A stretch of 23,895 nt of DNA from Campylobacterales bacterium (GCA_016937915.1 JAFGVR010000018.1:1-23895); one strand, 5' to 3'. Numbered from the stretch's first letter, positions 5,751 to 14,499 are shown. Notes: generated by a model from the sequence alone, not told the origin. Program-made: numbers and translations.

Positions 5751-7079
5751 ATGGTAGAGAGATATGCAAGACCAGAGATGAACGAAAAATGGACACAACA
5801 TGCAAGATACGCAGCTTGGCTTGAAGTTGAAAAAGCAGCTGTTAAAGCATGGAACAAACTTGGACTTATACCTGATGAGGATTGTGAAAAAATCGTAAAA
5901 AACGCTACATTTTCAGTTGAGAGAATAGAAGAGATAGAAGCTATAACTAAACACGACCTTATAGCTTTTAATACAAGTGTTTCAGAATCACTTGGGGATG
6001 AGTCAAGATGGTTTCACTACGGTATGACAAGCTCAGATGCAGTTGATACTGGGGTAGCACTTCAAATGAAAGATTCTCTAAATATCATCATTGATGATGT
6101 AAAGATGCTAATGGAATCTATCAAAAAAAGAGCCGAAGAACATAAATATACTCTAATGGTTGGAAGAAGCCATGGTATCCATGGTGAGCCTATCACTTTT
6201 GGTTTAACTCTTGCTGTTTGGTATGATGAGATGGCTAGACACCTTAAAAACCTTGAAGAGACTATGGATGTTATAGCAGTTGGTCAAATCAGTGGAGCTA
6301 TGGGTAACTTTGCTCATGCACCACTAGAGCTTGAAGAGTACGCTATGGCTGAGCTAGGTCTTAAACCTGAACCTTGTTCAAACCAAGTTATTCACCGTGA
6401 TAGATACGCAAGACTTGCAACTGCTTTAGCACTTATGGCTTCTAGTGTTGAAAAATTCGCTGTTCAAGTTAGACATCTTCAAAGAACAGAGGTTTATGAA
6501 GCTGAAGAGTATTTTGCAAAGGGGCAAAAAGGAAGCTCTGCTATGCCTCATAAGCGTAACCCTATACTAACTGAAAACATAACTGGTCTTGCAAGAATGA
6601 TAAGAGCATACGCAATTCCAGCTATGGAAAATGTAGCTTTATGGCATGAGAGAGATATATCGCATAGCTCAACTGAGAGATTTTGGTTACCAGATGCATT
6701 TATAACAACTGACTTTATGCTTCACCGTATGAATAGCGTTATAGCTAATCTAACTGTTATGCCTGAAAATATGATGAAAAATCTAAACCTAACTGGCGGT
6801 TTAGTTTTCTCTCAAAGAGTTTTACTTGAACTTCCAAAAGCTGGTGTATCACGCGAAGATGCTTATAGAATAGTTCAAAGAAACGCTATGAAAGTTTGGA
6901 AAGAGATTCAACAAGGCAAACCTACTACAAATGCAGAGGGTGAGTCTTTATATCTTGGACACCTTTTATCAGATGAAGAGCTTAGAAGCAAACTGAGTGA
7001 AGAACAGATTCGTGAATGTTTTAACTACGACTATTACACAAAAAATGTAGATGCTATATTTAAAAGGGTATTTGCTTAA
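5751..7079 (+). CDS. purB: Adenylosuccinate lyase
   Basis: Homotetrameric enzyme of purine synthesis that removes fumarate from SAICAR and from adenylosuccinate (giving AMP). The fumarase/aspartase superfamily signature GSSAMPHKRNP is at 261-271, with the mobile-loop serines S262/S263 acting as base. SRSHGIHGEPITF contains H141, the general acid in this family. HYGMTSSDAVDT (89-100) is the conserved substrate-binding segment. The 442-aa length is normal for the short bacterial form. The ATG at 5751 follows AAGGAATGA, and MVERYARPEMNEKW is the usual N-terminus. The gene is divergent from the pseudouridine synthase across a 93-base AT-rich spacer that must hold both promoters, and nrdA follows after 103 bases. 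Confidence 0.97.
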   Translation: MVERYARPEMNEKWTQHARYAAWLEVEKAAVKAWNKLGLIPDEDCEKIVKNATFSVERIEEIEAITKHDLIAFNTSVSESLGDESRWFHYGMTSSDAVDTGVALQMKDSLNIIIDDVKMLMESIKKRAEEHKYTLMVGRSHGIHGEPITFGLTLAVWYDEMARHLKNLEETMDVIAVGQISGAMGNFAHAPLELEEYAMAELGLKPEPCSNQVIHRDRYARLATALALMASSVEKFAVQVRHLQRTEVYEAEEYFAKGQKGSSAMPHKRNPILTENITGLARMIRAYAIPAMENVALWHERDISHSSTERFWLPDAFITTDFMLHRMNSVIANLTVMPENMMKNLNLTGGLVFSQRVLLELPKAGVSREDAYRIVQRNAMKVWKEIQQGKPTTNAEGESLYLGHLLSDEELRSKLSEEQIRECFNYDYYTKNVDAIFKRVFA

Positions 7080-7182
7080 ATCTCTATTTGAGATTTAGGT
7101 GAAAAACCATTTTCGCTATCTCTTAGCTTACTCTCAAAATTCGAACATATACTTTAAATAAATACTGGTTGGGGAAATAAGG

Positions 7183-9552
7183 ATGACTATAACAATTATA
7201 AAAAGAAACGGTAGAACTGAACCGTTAGATATTACAAAAATTCAAAAATACACATCAGCAGCAGTTGGAGGACTTAACAATGTAAGTCAAAGTGAGCTTG
7301 AGGTTGATGCACACCTACACTTTCGTGATGGAATAACTTCAAAAGAGATTCAACAAACACTTATAAAAACTGCAGTTGATAAGATAGATATAGATGCTCC
7401 AAACTGGACTTTTGTAGCTGCAAGACTATTTTTATTTGACCTATATCACAAAGTAAATGGCTTTACAGGATATGGCTCTTTAAAAGATTATTTTGAAAAA
7501 GGGGAAAAAGCTGGCAGACTCTATCTTGGTCTAAAAGAGATGTATGATTTAGATGAGTTAGAAAAACATATAAAACATGAAAGAGATATGCAGTTCAACT
7601 ACCTTGGCATCAAAACTCTTTATGACAGATATCTTATCAAAGATAAAAACTCAAATCCTATAGAACTTCCTCAACATATGTTTATGGCTATTGCTATGTT
7701 TCTAGCTCAAAGAGAAGAAAATCGCCAAGAATGGGCTATAAAATTTTATAACATGATAAGTCAGTTTGAAGTTATGTTAGCAACTCCAACGCTAAGTAAT
7801 GCAAGAACTACAAGGCATCAACTAAGCTCATGCTATATTGGTTCAACTCCTGATAACATCGAAGGTATCTTTGATGCTTACAGTGAGATGGCGATGCTCT
7901 CTAAATTTGGTGGAGGGATTGGTTGGGATTGGACAGGTGTTCGCTCAATGGGTTCAAGCATCGATGGGCATAAAAATGCAGCTGGTGGAACTGTACCATT
8001 TTTAAAAATAACAAACGATATCGCCATAGCAGTAGATCAATTAGGTACTAGAAAAGGTGCTATAGCAGTTTACCTAGAACCTTGGCATATAGATGTGAAT
8101 AACTTTTTAGATCTTAAAAAGAACTCTGGTGAAGAGAGACGCCGTGCACATGATCTTTTCCCTGCACTTTGGCTAAATGACTTGTTTATGCAACGCGTTC
8201 AAGAGGATGCTATATGGACTCTATTTGACCCATATGACACACCAGACCTTGCTACACTTTATGGTGAAGAGTTCAACAAAAGATACCAAGAGTATGAAAA
8301 AGATGAAAACATAGTTCAAGAGAAAGTAAAAGCAAAAGATCTATGGAAAAAAATCCTAACATCTTACTTTGAAACTGGAAGTCCATTTTTATGCTTCAAA
8401 GATAACGCTAACAAAGCTAACCCTAACAACCATGTTGGTGTTATAAGAAGTTCAAACCTTTGTACAGAGATCTTCCAAAACACTAACCCTAACCACTATA
8501 AAATAAAGTTCATTTTTGAAAATGGTGATAGTGTTAGTTATGAGGAAGAGGAGATAGTTAAGTTAGATAGTGGAATAGAAAAACCAGCTAAAAAAGTTAC
8601 AGCTTTAGATTCACTAGGTGGGATGCAGATATATGTAGTAGAAAAAGAGAAGATAAACGGTGATACTGCTGTTTGTAACTTGGCATCTGTAAATCTATCT
8701 CGCATCAACACCAAAGAGGAGATAGATAGAATCGTTCCAACGGCTATAAGATGTTTGGATAATGTAATTGATTTGAACTTTTACCCTGTTGAGAAAGTAA
8801 AACGCACTAACATGAGAAGTCGTTCTATCGGACTTGGTGTTATGGGTGAGGCTCAGATGTTAGCTGAACTTGGCATCACATGGGGAAGCCAATTCCATTT
8901 TGATAAGATAGATGAGATCATGGAAGCTGTTTGTTATAACGCTATAAACGCATCTAGTGATTTGGCTCTTGAGAAAGGTATATATCCAGACTATGAGGGT
9001 TCAAAATGGTCAAAAGGGATTATGCCTCAAGATCATGCAAATGCTGAAGTTCTAAACCTAGTTGATCGTGGTGGACTCTTTGCATCATCTTATGAGTGGG
9101 AAACACTTAGAGAAAAAGTGAAAAAACAAGGGATGAGAAACGGTTACTTGATGGCAGTAGCTCCAACTTCATCTATCTCTATTTTAACAGGAACCACTCA
9201 AGCAATTGAGCCTGTATTTAAGAGAAAATGGTTTGAAGAGAACTTAAGTGGACTTATCCCTGTAGTTGTTCCAAAACTATCACCAGAAACTTGGGCATTT
9301 TACACACCAGCTTATGATCTTGACCAAAGACTACTAGTTAAAGCAGCAGCAATCAGACAAAAATGGATAGACCAAGGGCAAAGTTTAAATATCTTTATAT
9401 CACTTGATAAGGCAAGTGGGAAATACTTAAATGAGATCTATATGTTAGCTTGGAAACTAGGACTTAAATCAACTTATTACCTTCGTTCACAATCCCCTGA
9501 GGCAAATAACAATGTCGAAGATAGAAGTATGGAGTGTGTAGGTTGTCAATAA
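7183..9552 (+). CDS. nrdA: Class Ia ribonucleoside-diphosphate reductase, alpha subunit
   Basis: Large catalytic subunit (789 aa) of ribonucleotide reductase, which makes deoxyribonucleotides using a radical supplied by NrdB. An ATP-cone allosteric domain occupies the N-terminus (ITIIKRNGRTEPLDITKI, about residues 3-90). Active-site cysteines are C217 (SSCYIG), C427 (NLCTEI, with N425 and E429 forming the N-C-E triad) and C498 (AVCNLASVNLS). The C-terminal thioredoxin-reduced pair is C785/C788 in ECVGCQ. The spacing C427 to C498 is 71 residues against 23 in E. coli (C439-C462), so there is an insertion of about 48 residues after the N-C-E triad, with charged beta-like sequence. nrdB is not adjacent. 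The ATG follows a weak AAATAAGGATG site. The next gene starts 1 base after the stop. Confidence 0.96.
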   Translation: MTITIIKRNGRTEPLDITKIQKYTSAAVGGLNNVSQSELEVDAHLHFRDGITSKEIQQTLIKTAVDKIDIDAPNWTFVAARLFLFDLYHKVNGFTGYGSLKDYFEKGEKAGRLYLGLKEMYDLDELEKHIKHERDMQFNYLGIKTLYDRYLIKDKNSNPIELPQHMFMAIAMFLAQREENRQEWAIKFYNMISQFEVMLATPTLSNARTTRHQLSSCYIGSTPDNIEGIFDAYSEMAMLSKFGGGIGWDWTGVRSMGSSIDGHKNAAGGTVPFLKITNDIAIAVDQLGTRKGAIAVYLEPWHIDVNNFLDLKKNSGEERRRAHDLFPALWLNDLFMQRVQEDAIWTLFDPYDTPDLATLYGEEFNKRYQEYEKDENIVQEKVKAKDLWKKILTSYFETGSPFLCFKDNANKANPNNHVGVIRSSNLCTEIFQNTNPNHYKIKFIFENGDSVSYEEEEIVKLDSGIEKPAKKVTALDSLGGMQIYVVEKEKINGDTAVCNLASVNLSRINTKEEIDRIVPTAIRCLDNVIDLNFYPVEKVKRTNMRSRSIGLGVMGEAQMLAELGITWGSQFHFDKIDEIMEAVCYNAINASSDLALEKGIYPDYEGSKWSKGIMPQDHANAEVLNLVDRGGLFASSYEWETLREKVKKQGMRNGYLMAVAPTSSISILTGTTQAIEPVFKRKWFEENLSGLIPVVVPKLSPETWAFYTPAYDLDQRLLVKAAAIRQKWIDQGQSLNIFISLDKASGKYLNEIYMLAWKLGLKSTYYLRSQSPEANNNVEDRSMECVGCQ

Positions 9553-9553
9553 A

Positions 9554-9892
9554 ATGAAACCATTAACCAAAAAAGATATCGAACCTTTTTTAAAAAGGTT
9601 CAATAATTTTCAAGATGCTGATTTTACAGATATAAAAATTATAAATCCTACAAAAATAGTGTTCACATTTTTTACTCAAGATTCAGCTAGAGAATATGAC
9701 TGGATAGATTTAAAAATAGAATTTGATACTGTTTTAGATGCTAGTTTGATAGATAATTCAAAACTAAACCTCATAAATATGTGTGATGGAGTTAACTTAT
9801 CACACAATGGAACAAATTTTGCTTTTAAAATAAACAATTCAACAACTTATATAAAATCTTCATATATAATGTATGAAGAAAAAATAAATTAG
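9554..9892 (+). CDS. Hypothetical protein (112 aa) between nrdA and fliW
   Basis: No family is recognised. The ATG lies one base after the nrdA stop, so translation may be coupled to nrdA. The protein is acidic and asparagine/isoleucine-rich, without signal peptide or membrane segment. Secondary structure looks like an N-terminal helix (KKDIEPFLKRFNNF) followed by several beta strands (DIKIINPTKIVFTFFTQDSAREYDWIDLKIEF), then a DGVNL turn and further strands ending in SSYIMYEE. The gene is more AT-rich than nrdA. The fliW gene follows after 9 bases with an AGGAG site, making the three likely cotranscribed. Confidence 0.75.
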   Translation: MKPLTKKDIEPFLKRFNNFQDADFTDIKIINPTKIVFTFFTQDSAREYDWIDLKIEFDTVLDASLIDNSKLNLINMCDGVNLSHNGTNFAFKINNSTTYIKSSYIMYEEKIN

Positions 9893-9901
9893 GAGCGTAA
9901 A

Positions 9902-10285
9902 ATGAGTTATGAGGTAAAGGGTACGATTTTAGGTTTTGAAAAAACATTAAAAGTAGATATAAATAGCATAGATAATTTGTTTTCAACTCTAATAGATACT
10001 GATAATAAAAATATATCTTTCACACTTGTAAACCCTTATTCACTAAGGGAGTATTCATTTGATTTACCATCAAATATAAAAAGTCTTTTAGATATCAATA
10101 AAGACTCAAAAGTTAAAGTTTATAATGTAACGATTATCCAAAAACCTTTAGAGAACTCTTACATCAACTTTTTAGCTCCTATCATTGTTAATGAAGATAA
10201 CAAAACTATAGGTCAAGCTATTTTAGATCGTGATGATCATCCAGATTTTGGAATGACTGAAAAACTATCTTCATTTATCAACTAA
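9902..10285 (+). CDS. fliW: Flagellar assembly factor FliW
   Basis: A 127-aa protein that matches FliW, the cytoplasmic partner that binds flagellin and the RNA-binding regulator CsrA, relieving CsrA repression of flagellin translation. Matching segments are GTILGFEKT near the start, the FTLVNPYSLREYSFDLPSNI core (FliW has a position-equivalent P-[YF] and ELP/EVP segment), and the strongly conserved NFLAPIIVNEDNKTIGQAIL block. The ending TEKLSSFIN resembles my recollection of the C. jejuni protein. The ATG follows TTAGGAG. The last gene before a strong terminator; csrA and flagellar genes are not in the window. Its placement behind nrdA is not the flagellar-cluster context seen in Bacillus. 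FliW1 versus FliW2 paralogy, known in some Campylobacterota, cannot be settled here. Confidence 0.85.
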   Translation: MSYEVKGTILGFEKTLKVDINSIDNLFSTLIDTDNKNISFTLVNPYSLREYSFDLPSNIKSLLDINKDSKVKVYNVTIIQKPLENSYINFLAPIIVNEDNKTIGQAILDRDDHPDFGMTEKLSSFIN

Positions 10286-10292
10286 TCACCAT

Positions 10293-10334
10293 ATAAACCT
10301 CTTACTTCAAGGTAAGAGGTTTATTTATTTTTCA
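10293..10334 (+). terminator. Rho-independent terminator after fliW
   Basis: A perfect 13-bp stem (10293-10305 with 10312-10324; core AACCTCTTAC / GTAAGAGGTT), a 6-base loop TTCAAG, and a following T-rich tail ATTTATTTTT. It closes the nrdA - 112-aa gene - fliW unit and separates it from htrA. Confidence 0.88.
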
Positions 10335-10384
10335 TATACCTTTAAGTATTAAAATATTTTAAAATTTGATACAAAGGATAGAAT

Positions 10385-11746
10385 ATGAAAAAAACCGTTT
10401 TATTTTTAGCACTTTCATTATCTTTTTTATATGCAAATGATAATATTGAATTCAATCACTCACAAACGGACAGTAGAAAGTTTCCAACATCTCAAGAATA
10501 TATACTTTCCTATAACAATGTTATAGAAAAAGTTAAAACATCTGTTGTAAATATCTCAACGCAAAAAAATGTAAATAACAATATAACATCCAATCCATTC
10601 ATGAATGATCCATTTTTTAGGGAGTTTTTTAGAAACTTTGGCCCAAGAGATATCCCTCAAGAGAGGATACAAAGAGCACTTGGAAGTGGTGTTATAGTCT
10701 CAAGTGATGGTTATATAGTTACAAATAACCATGTCGTAGATGGAGCTGATAAGATAGTAGTATCACTTGTTGGTGATAAAAAAGAGTATGAAGCTAAGCT
10801 TATAGGAAAAGATAAAAAAAGTGATCTAGCTGTTATCAAGATAGATGCCAAAAACTTAAATGCTATCACATTTTATAACTCTGATAAAGTAAAAGTTGGT
10901 GATATAACTTTTGCAATAGGTAACCCTTTTGGATTAAACGAAACAATCACTCAGGGGATAGTATCAGCTACAAGAAGAAGTGGAGTTGGGATAGTTGAGT
11001 ATGAGGATTTTATACAAACAGATGCTTCTATAAACCCTGGAAACTCAGGTGGAGCTTTGGTAAACTCAGCTGGTGAGCTTATAGGGATAAACTCAGCCAT
11101 ACTTTCTAAGAGTGGTGGAAATGTAGGGATAGGATTTGCAATACCATCAAACATGGTCTCTACTATAGCATCTTCACTTATAAAAAATGGTAAATATATC
11201 CGTGCTTATCTTGGTGTAAATATATCTGATGTTAGTGAAGATATGAGTGATTTTTATAATAATAATTTTGGAGCTTTAATAACTGGTGTTGAAGATAATA
11301 CTCCTGCACAAAAAGCTGGACTAAAGAGGGGTGATCTTATAATCTCTGTTGATGGCAAAGAGGTAAAAAGTGCAAGTGAACTAAAAAATATAGTTGGTTC
11401 ATTTAAACCAAACACTACGGTAAAGATAAAATTTTTAAGAGATAAAAAAGTAAAAACAGTTGATGTCAAACTAGACTCTTTTGATAACGCATCTACTAAC
11501 AATGGAGATGTTAGTTATAAAGGGATAAGTGTTATAGATACAAATGATGGTGATGGTGTTTTAGTTAGTGAAGTTGATCCTGACTCAAAAGCAGCTATGA
11601 TAGGTATAACAAAGGGTGATATAATTGTCCAAGTTGAAACAACTGAGATTAAAAATATAAAAGATTTTATAAAAGCTACAAAAGGTGATATGAAAAAACG
11701 CATCTACATTTTTAGACGCGGTGGCATCTTTGCTATAGTATTATAA
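10385..11746 (+). CDS. htrA: Periplasmic Do-type serine protease/chaperone HtrA (DegP)
   Basis: Secreted quality-control protease of 453 aa. A signal peptide is visible (MKKTVLFLALSLSFLYA, with likely cleavage after A17). The trypsin-like domain carries the catalytic triad H116 (VTNNHVVDG), D147 (KSDLAVIK) and S221 (INPGNSGGAL). Two PDZ domains follow: the first about residues 270-360 (YLGVNISDV ... GALITGVEDNTPAQKAGLKRGD), the second about 375-453 (VSEVDPDSKAAMIGITKGDI). Two PDZ domains place it with DegP/DegQ rather than DegS. It degrades or refolds misfolded envelope proteins. AAGGA lies about 6 bases before the ATG. The thioredoxin gene begins 15 bases after its stop with its own AGGAG, so the pair probably forms an operon for protein quality and redox repair. 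Confidence 0.96.
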   Translation: MKKTVLFLALSLSFLYANDNIEFNHSQTDSRKFPTSQEYILSYNNVIEKVKTSVVNISTQKNVNNNITSNPFMNDPFFREFFRNFGPRDIPQERIQRALGSGVIVSSDGYIVTNNHVVDGADKIVVSLVGDKKEYEAKLIGKDKKSDLAVIKIDAKNLNAITFYNSDKVKVGDITFAIGNPFGLNETITQGIVSATRRSGVGIVEYEDFIQTDASINPGNSGGALVNSAGELIGINSAILSKSGGNVGIGFAIPSNMVSTIASSLIKNGKYIRAYLGVNISDVSEDMSDFYNNNFGALITGVEDNTPAQKAGLKRGDLIISVDGKEVKSASELKNIVGSFKPNTTVKIKFLRDKKVKTVDVKLDSFDNASTNNGDVSYKGISVIDTNDGDGVLVSEVDPDSKAAMIGITKGDIIVQVETTEIKNIKDFIKATKGDMKKRIYIFRRGGIFAIVL

Positions 11747-11761
11747 TTTAGGAGTTAAGAG

Positions 11762-12184
11762 ATGAGAGTAGTATGTCCACACTGTAAAGAGGTAAATAAC
11801 ATACCTCAAAGAGATAGTTATAAAAAAGCAAATTGTGGCAAGTGTAAAAATTCACTTTTAGACACAAAGCCTATAGAGCTAACAAGCTCAAATTTTGATG
11901 AAGTGGTCGTAAATGGTGATATCCCTGTAGTGGTTGACTTTTGGGCTCCATGGTGTGGACCTTGCAAGATATTTGCACCTGTATTTGAAAAAAGTGCTAC
12001 AAACTATCCACTAAAAGCTTTATATGCAAAAGTAAATACTGAAAATGAACAGCATCTAGGAGCTAGGTTTGGCATCAGAAATATCCCAACACTTATAGTG
12101 TTTAAAGGTGGCAAAGAGGTGCATCGCATCTCTGGTGCTTTAGATGAGACAAATCTAAATAGACTCGTCTCACAATTTATCTAA
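11762..12184 (+). CDS. trxC: Thioredoxin 2 (zinc-binding type)
   Basis: A 140-aa cytoplasmic thiol-disulfide reductant. The N-terminal zinc motif is C5xxC8 (VCPHC) and C25xxC28 (CGKC), the hallmark that separates TrxC from TrxA. The thioredoxin domain follows, with the active site W64CGPC68 inside VVDFWAPWCGPCKIFAP and the cis-proline segment IRNIPTLIVFKGG. Thioredoxin 2 is often linked to oxidative stress. It starts 15 bases after htrA. Its TAA (12182-12184) overlaps the stop codon of the opposing ppnP gene, with no terminator between the two genes. Confidence 0.95.
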   Translation: MRVVCPHCKEVNNIPQRDSYKKANCGKCKNSLLDTKPIELTSSNFDEVVVNGDIPVVVDFWAPWCGPCKIFAPVFEKSATNYPLKALYAKVNTENEQHLGARFGIRNIPTLIVFKGGKEVHRISGALDETNLNRLVSQFI

Positions 12185-12495
12185 GCGTATGAACAACAAT
12201 AACCTGTAATAGATTTTACTCTAATATCAAAGTAGCTATTCTCTGCAACTTCAAAACTACATGGAGTTGACATAGCTACAAACTCACTAGCATCTTTATG
12301 TTTTACTTCAAACTCACCACTATACATATCCATAACCTCCGCAGCTGCAGTGTTAAATCTGTATTCACCAGGTTGCATAGAACCTAAAGTCTTTGTAGAA
12401 CCATCAGCCATAGTAATACCATAAGATGTAACCTTACCATCAAAATATACATTCATTTTAGTACTAACACTAACATTTTCATAGTTTTCAACCAT
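12181..12495 (-). CDS. ppnP: Pyrimidine/purine nucleoside phosphorylase PpnP (YaiE family)
   Basis: A 104-aa single-domain cupin-like protein. It matches E. coli PpnP/YaiE along its length: a conserved NVYFDGKVTSYGIT start of the barrel, MQPGEYRFNTAAAEVMDMYSGEFEV in the middle (E. coli has [20 protein letters not shown]), and the ending FDIRVKSITGYCCSY. E. coli PpnP performs phosphorolysis of a broad set of nucleosides. There is an N-terminal extension of about 10 residues relative to E. coli. It lies 44 bases downstream of ruvC on the same strand and may be read from the ruvC promoter. It converges on trxC, sharing 4 bp (12181-12184). Confidence 0.9.
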   Translation of the reverse strand: MVENYENVSVSTKMNVYFDGKVTSYGITMADGSTKTLGSMQPGEYRFNTAAAEVMDMYSGEFEVKHKDASEFVAMSTPCSFEVAENSYFDIRVKSITGYCCSYA

Positions 12496-12539
12496 TATAA
12501 ATCCTCATAAAAAATTTATGAAATGATAACAAAAATATA

Positions 12540-13016
12540 TCACTTTTTAAGTCTTACCCTTTGTGAATGGGTTATTGCTACTGCGATAGCATCTGTAATA
12601 TCAAGAGGTTTAACCTCTTTTTTAATATTTAGAAGCCTCTTTACCATAAATGCAACCTGCTCTTTTTGAGCTTTTGCCTTACCTGTTAGAGCCTTTTTTA
12701 CCTGCAATGCAGTATATTCACTAAACTGCCCAAACTGTTGAAGGATTGTGAGCATTATAGCTCCACGAAACTGTGCAAGTTTTATAGTTGTTTTTGGATT
12801 ATGTGCATAAAAGATATCCTCCATAGCCACTTCATCTATCTGATAAGTTTTAAATATATGCTCAAACGCTTCAACCATCTGTGGTATCTGAAATTGCAGA
12901 TCTTCAGCTTTTATCTTTATAAGTCCAGCCTCTACAAGTGAAATCTTTCCTTTTTCCAAAGAGATAAGTGCATACCCCATATTTCTAGTACCTGGATCTA
13001 TCCCCAAAATAATCAT
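12540..13016 (-). CDS. ruvC: Holliday junction resolvase RuvC
   Basis: Endonuclease that cuts Holliday junctions moved by RuvAB, completing recombination and repair. It is 158 aa, normal length. The four acidic catalytic residues are all present: D7 (ILGIDPGT), E66 (VAMEDIFY), D139 and D142 ([11 protein letters not shown]), matching the E. coli D7/E66/D138/D141 set. The upstream sequence on the minus strand has AGGAG about 8 bases before the ATG. Its promoter must lie in the 172-base gap shared with dnaA, so its transcription is likely affected by DnaA bound there. The ruvC-dnaA-dnaN arrangement is typical of Campylobacterota origins. Confidence 0.96.
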   Translation of the reverse strand: MIILGIDPGTRNMGYALISLEKGKISLVEAGLIKIKAEDLQFQIPQMVEAFEHIFKTYQIDEVAMEDIFYAHNPKTTIKLAQFRGAIMLTILQQFGQFSEYTALQVKKALTGKAKAQKEQVAFMVKRLLNIKKEVKPLDITDAIAVAITHSQRVRLKK

Positions 13017-13086
13017 TTATAACTCCTAAAATCACTAAAATCATATCACATCTAATTTTTGATATATATTTATATGGCAAAATGAA

Positions 13087-13196
13087 ATAATCACATTATT
13101 CACATGATGCTATTCACATCTTTTTAATCCTATTTTATGGAATATTTTTATATTATTCACATCTTAATTAACACTGCAAGGTTTTGATGTGAATAT
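13087..13196. other. Candidate oriC (upstream module): DnaA boxes between ruvC and dnaA
   Basis: The gap holds two perfect TTATTCACA boxes (13096-13104 and 13153-13161), one with a single difference (13110-13118, CTATTCACA), and one on the minus strand with a single difference (13188-13196, read as ATATTCACA) that covers the dnaA start codon. A weaker ATAATCACA is at 13087-13095. Between the boxes lies AT-rich sequence that could unwind. Bipartite origins flanking dnaA are established for Helicobacter, and I recall similar reports for other Campylobacterota. Both origin firing and dnaA autoregulation could act here. The exact unwinding site cannot be fixed by eye. Confidence 0.75.
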
Positions 13197-14499
13197 AGGT
13201 TTAGAAGTCTTAAAATCTCTCAAAGAGGAGATAACAGAAGTTGAATACAACAGATATATAAAACAGTTAACTTACGACGAGCAAAAGTCAACATCAGACT
13301 TAGCCGTTTTTTACGCTCCAAATGCACTTGTATCGAACTGGATAAAAAGTAAATTCAAAAAAAAAATAGAGCATCTATTTGAAATAAAAACAGGTTCAAG
13401 GGTAAGTGTTAGCATCTCTTTAAAAGCAGAAGCTAGTAAAAGCATAGATAAAAAAATTGTTGAACAAAAAAAATCTGTACAATCACTTCTAAACCCATCT
13501 CACACATTTGATAACTTCATGGTTGGAGGTTCCAACCAATTTGCTTATGCAGCGGTTAAAAGTGTAAGTGAAAAGGCTGGTCAAGTTTATAATCCACTCT
13601 TTATATATGGCGGAGTAGGGCTTGGAAAAACCCACCTTATGCAAGCTGCTGGAAATGTTTTTCAAAATCAAGGTAAAGTTGTTATATATATAACTTTAGA
13701 GCAGTTTTTAAACGATTTCACAAGACACCTTAGAAATAAAACAATGGAGAGATTTCGTGAAAAATACCGTAAATGCGATGTTTTACTAGTTGATGATATC
13801 CAGTTTTTAAGTACAAAAGAGATGCTACAAGAGGAGTTTTTCCACACTTTTGAAGCACTTCGTGGAGTTGGAAAACAGATAATTTTAACAGCTGATAAGC
13901 ATCCAAAAAAGATAGCTGGTTTAGAGGAGAGACTTCAAAGCCGTTTTGAGTGGGGATTGGTTGCTGATATTCAACCACCTGAATTAGAAACTAAAATAGC
14001 TATAGTTGAGAGTAAAAGTAAAATCAATAAAGTAAAACTAAATAAAGAAATAATTAACTACATAGCTACTGTAATTGAAAGCAATGTTCGTGAAATAGAG
14101 GGGATACTCGCAAAACTACACGCTTACTCTCAACTTATGCATGTAGATATAGATCTAGAATTTACTAAAAATGTTTTAAAAGATCAAATGCAAGAAAAAC
14201 GAAAAAACCTCACACTTGAGGGGATAACTGAAACCGTAGCAAAAGATTTAAACATAAAACCTAGTGAAATAAAATCAAAAAGCAGAAGTAAAAACATAGT
14301 ATATGCTAGAAGAATCGCTATATATCTATGTCGTGACCTTACACAAAACACTATGCCACAACTTGCTCAATATTTTGGGATGAAAGATCATACAGCAATA
14401 AGCCATACACTCAAAAAAATCAATGAACTTATGGAAAATGATGAAGATTTCAAAGTCAAAATAGAAGAATTAACCAATAAAATTACATCCACTTCATAA
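13189..14499 (+). CDS. dnaA: Chromosomal replication initiator protein DnaA
   Basis: Origin-binding AAA+ initiator, 436 aa. Domain I is about residues 1-85, the linker is short, and the AAA+ domain starts at HTFDNFMVGGSN. Walker A is GGVGLGKTH (141-149) and Walker B is LLVDDIQF (199-206). The arginine-containing GLEERLQSRFEWGL segment (244-257) carries the conserved box VII-type arginine. Domain IV (about 342-436) has the DNA-binding signature KDHTAISHTLKKI (399-411). The start is the GTG at 13189, with AAGG 8 bases upstream; the ATG overlapping it is in another frame and stops at once. A DnaA box on the minus strand covers this GTG, suggesting repression by its own product. dnaN follows after 167 bases. 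Confidence 0.98.
   Translation: MNIGLEVLKSLKEEITEVEYNRYIKQLTYDEQKSTSDLAVFYAPNALVSNWIKSKFKKKIEHLFEIKTGSRVSVSISLKAEASKSIDKKIVEQKKSVQSLLNPSHTFDNFMVGGSNQFAYAAVKSVSEKAGQVYNPLFIYGGVGLGKTHLMQAAGNVFQNQGKVVIYITLEQFLNDFTRHLRNKTMERFREKYRKCDVLLVDDIQFLSTKEMLQEEFFHTFEALRGVGKQIILTADKHPKKIAGLEERLQSRFEWGLVADIQPPELETKIAIVESKSKINKVKLNKEIINYIATVIESNVREIEGILAKLHAYSQLMHVDIDLEFTKNVLKDQMQEKRKNLTLEGITETVAKDLNIKPSEIKSKSRSKNIVYARRIAIYLCRDLTQNTMPQLAQYFGMKDHTAISHTLKKINELMENDEDFKVKIEELTNKITSTS

Noticed and set aside
7078..7096. Hairpin AAATCTC / GAGATTT just after purB
   Set aside because: A 7-bp AT-rich stem without a T run, overlapping the stop codon; too weak to call a terminator in sequence this AT-rich.
10951..11703. 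Three minus-strand ORFs of 60-82 codons within htrA
   Set aside because: All are antisense to a complete htrA with an intact catalytic triad and PDZ domains; no ribosome sites were found.
13081..13165. Repeated TTCACAT units ahead of dnaA considered as a CRISPR-like or other direct-repeat array
   Set aside because: The units are 9-mers in both orientations at irregular spacing, which fits DnaA boxes; there are no long identical repeats or spacers.
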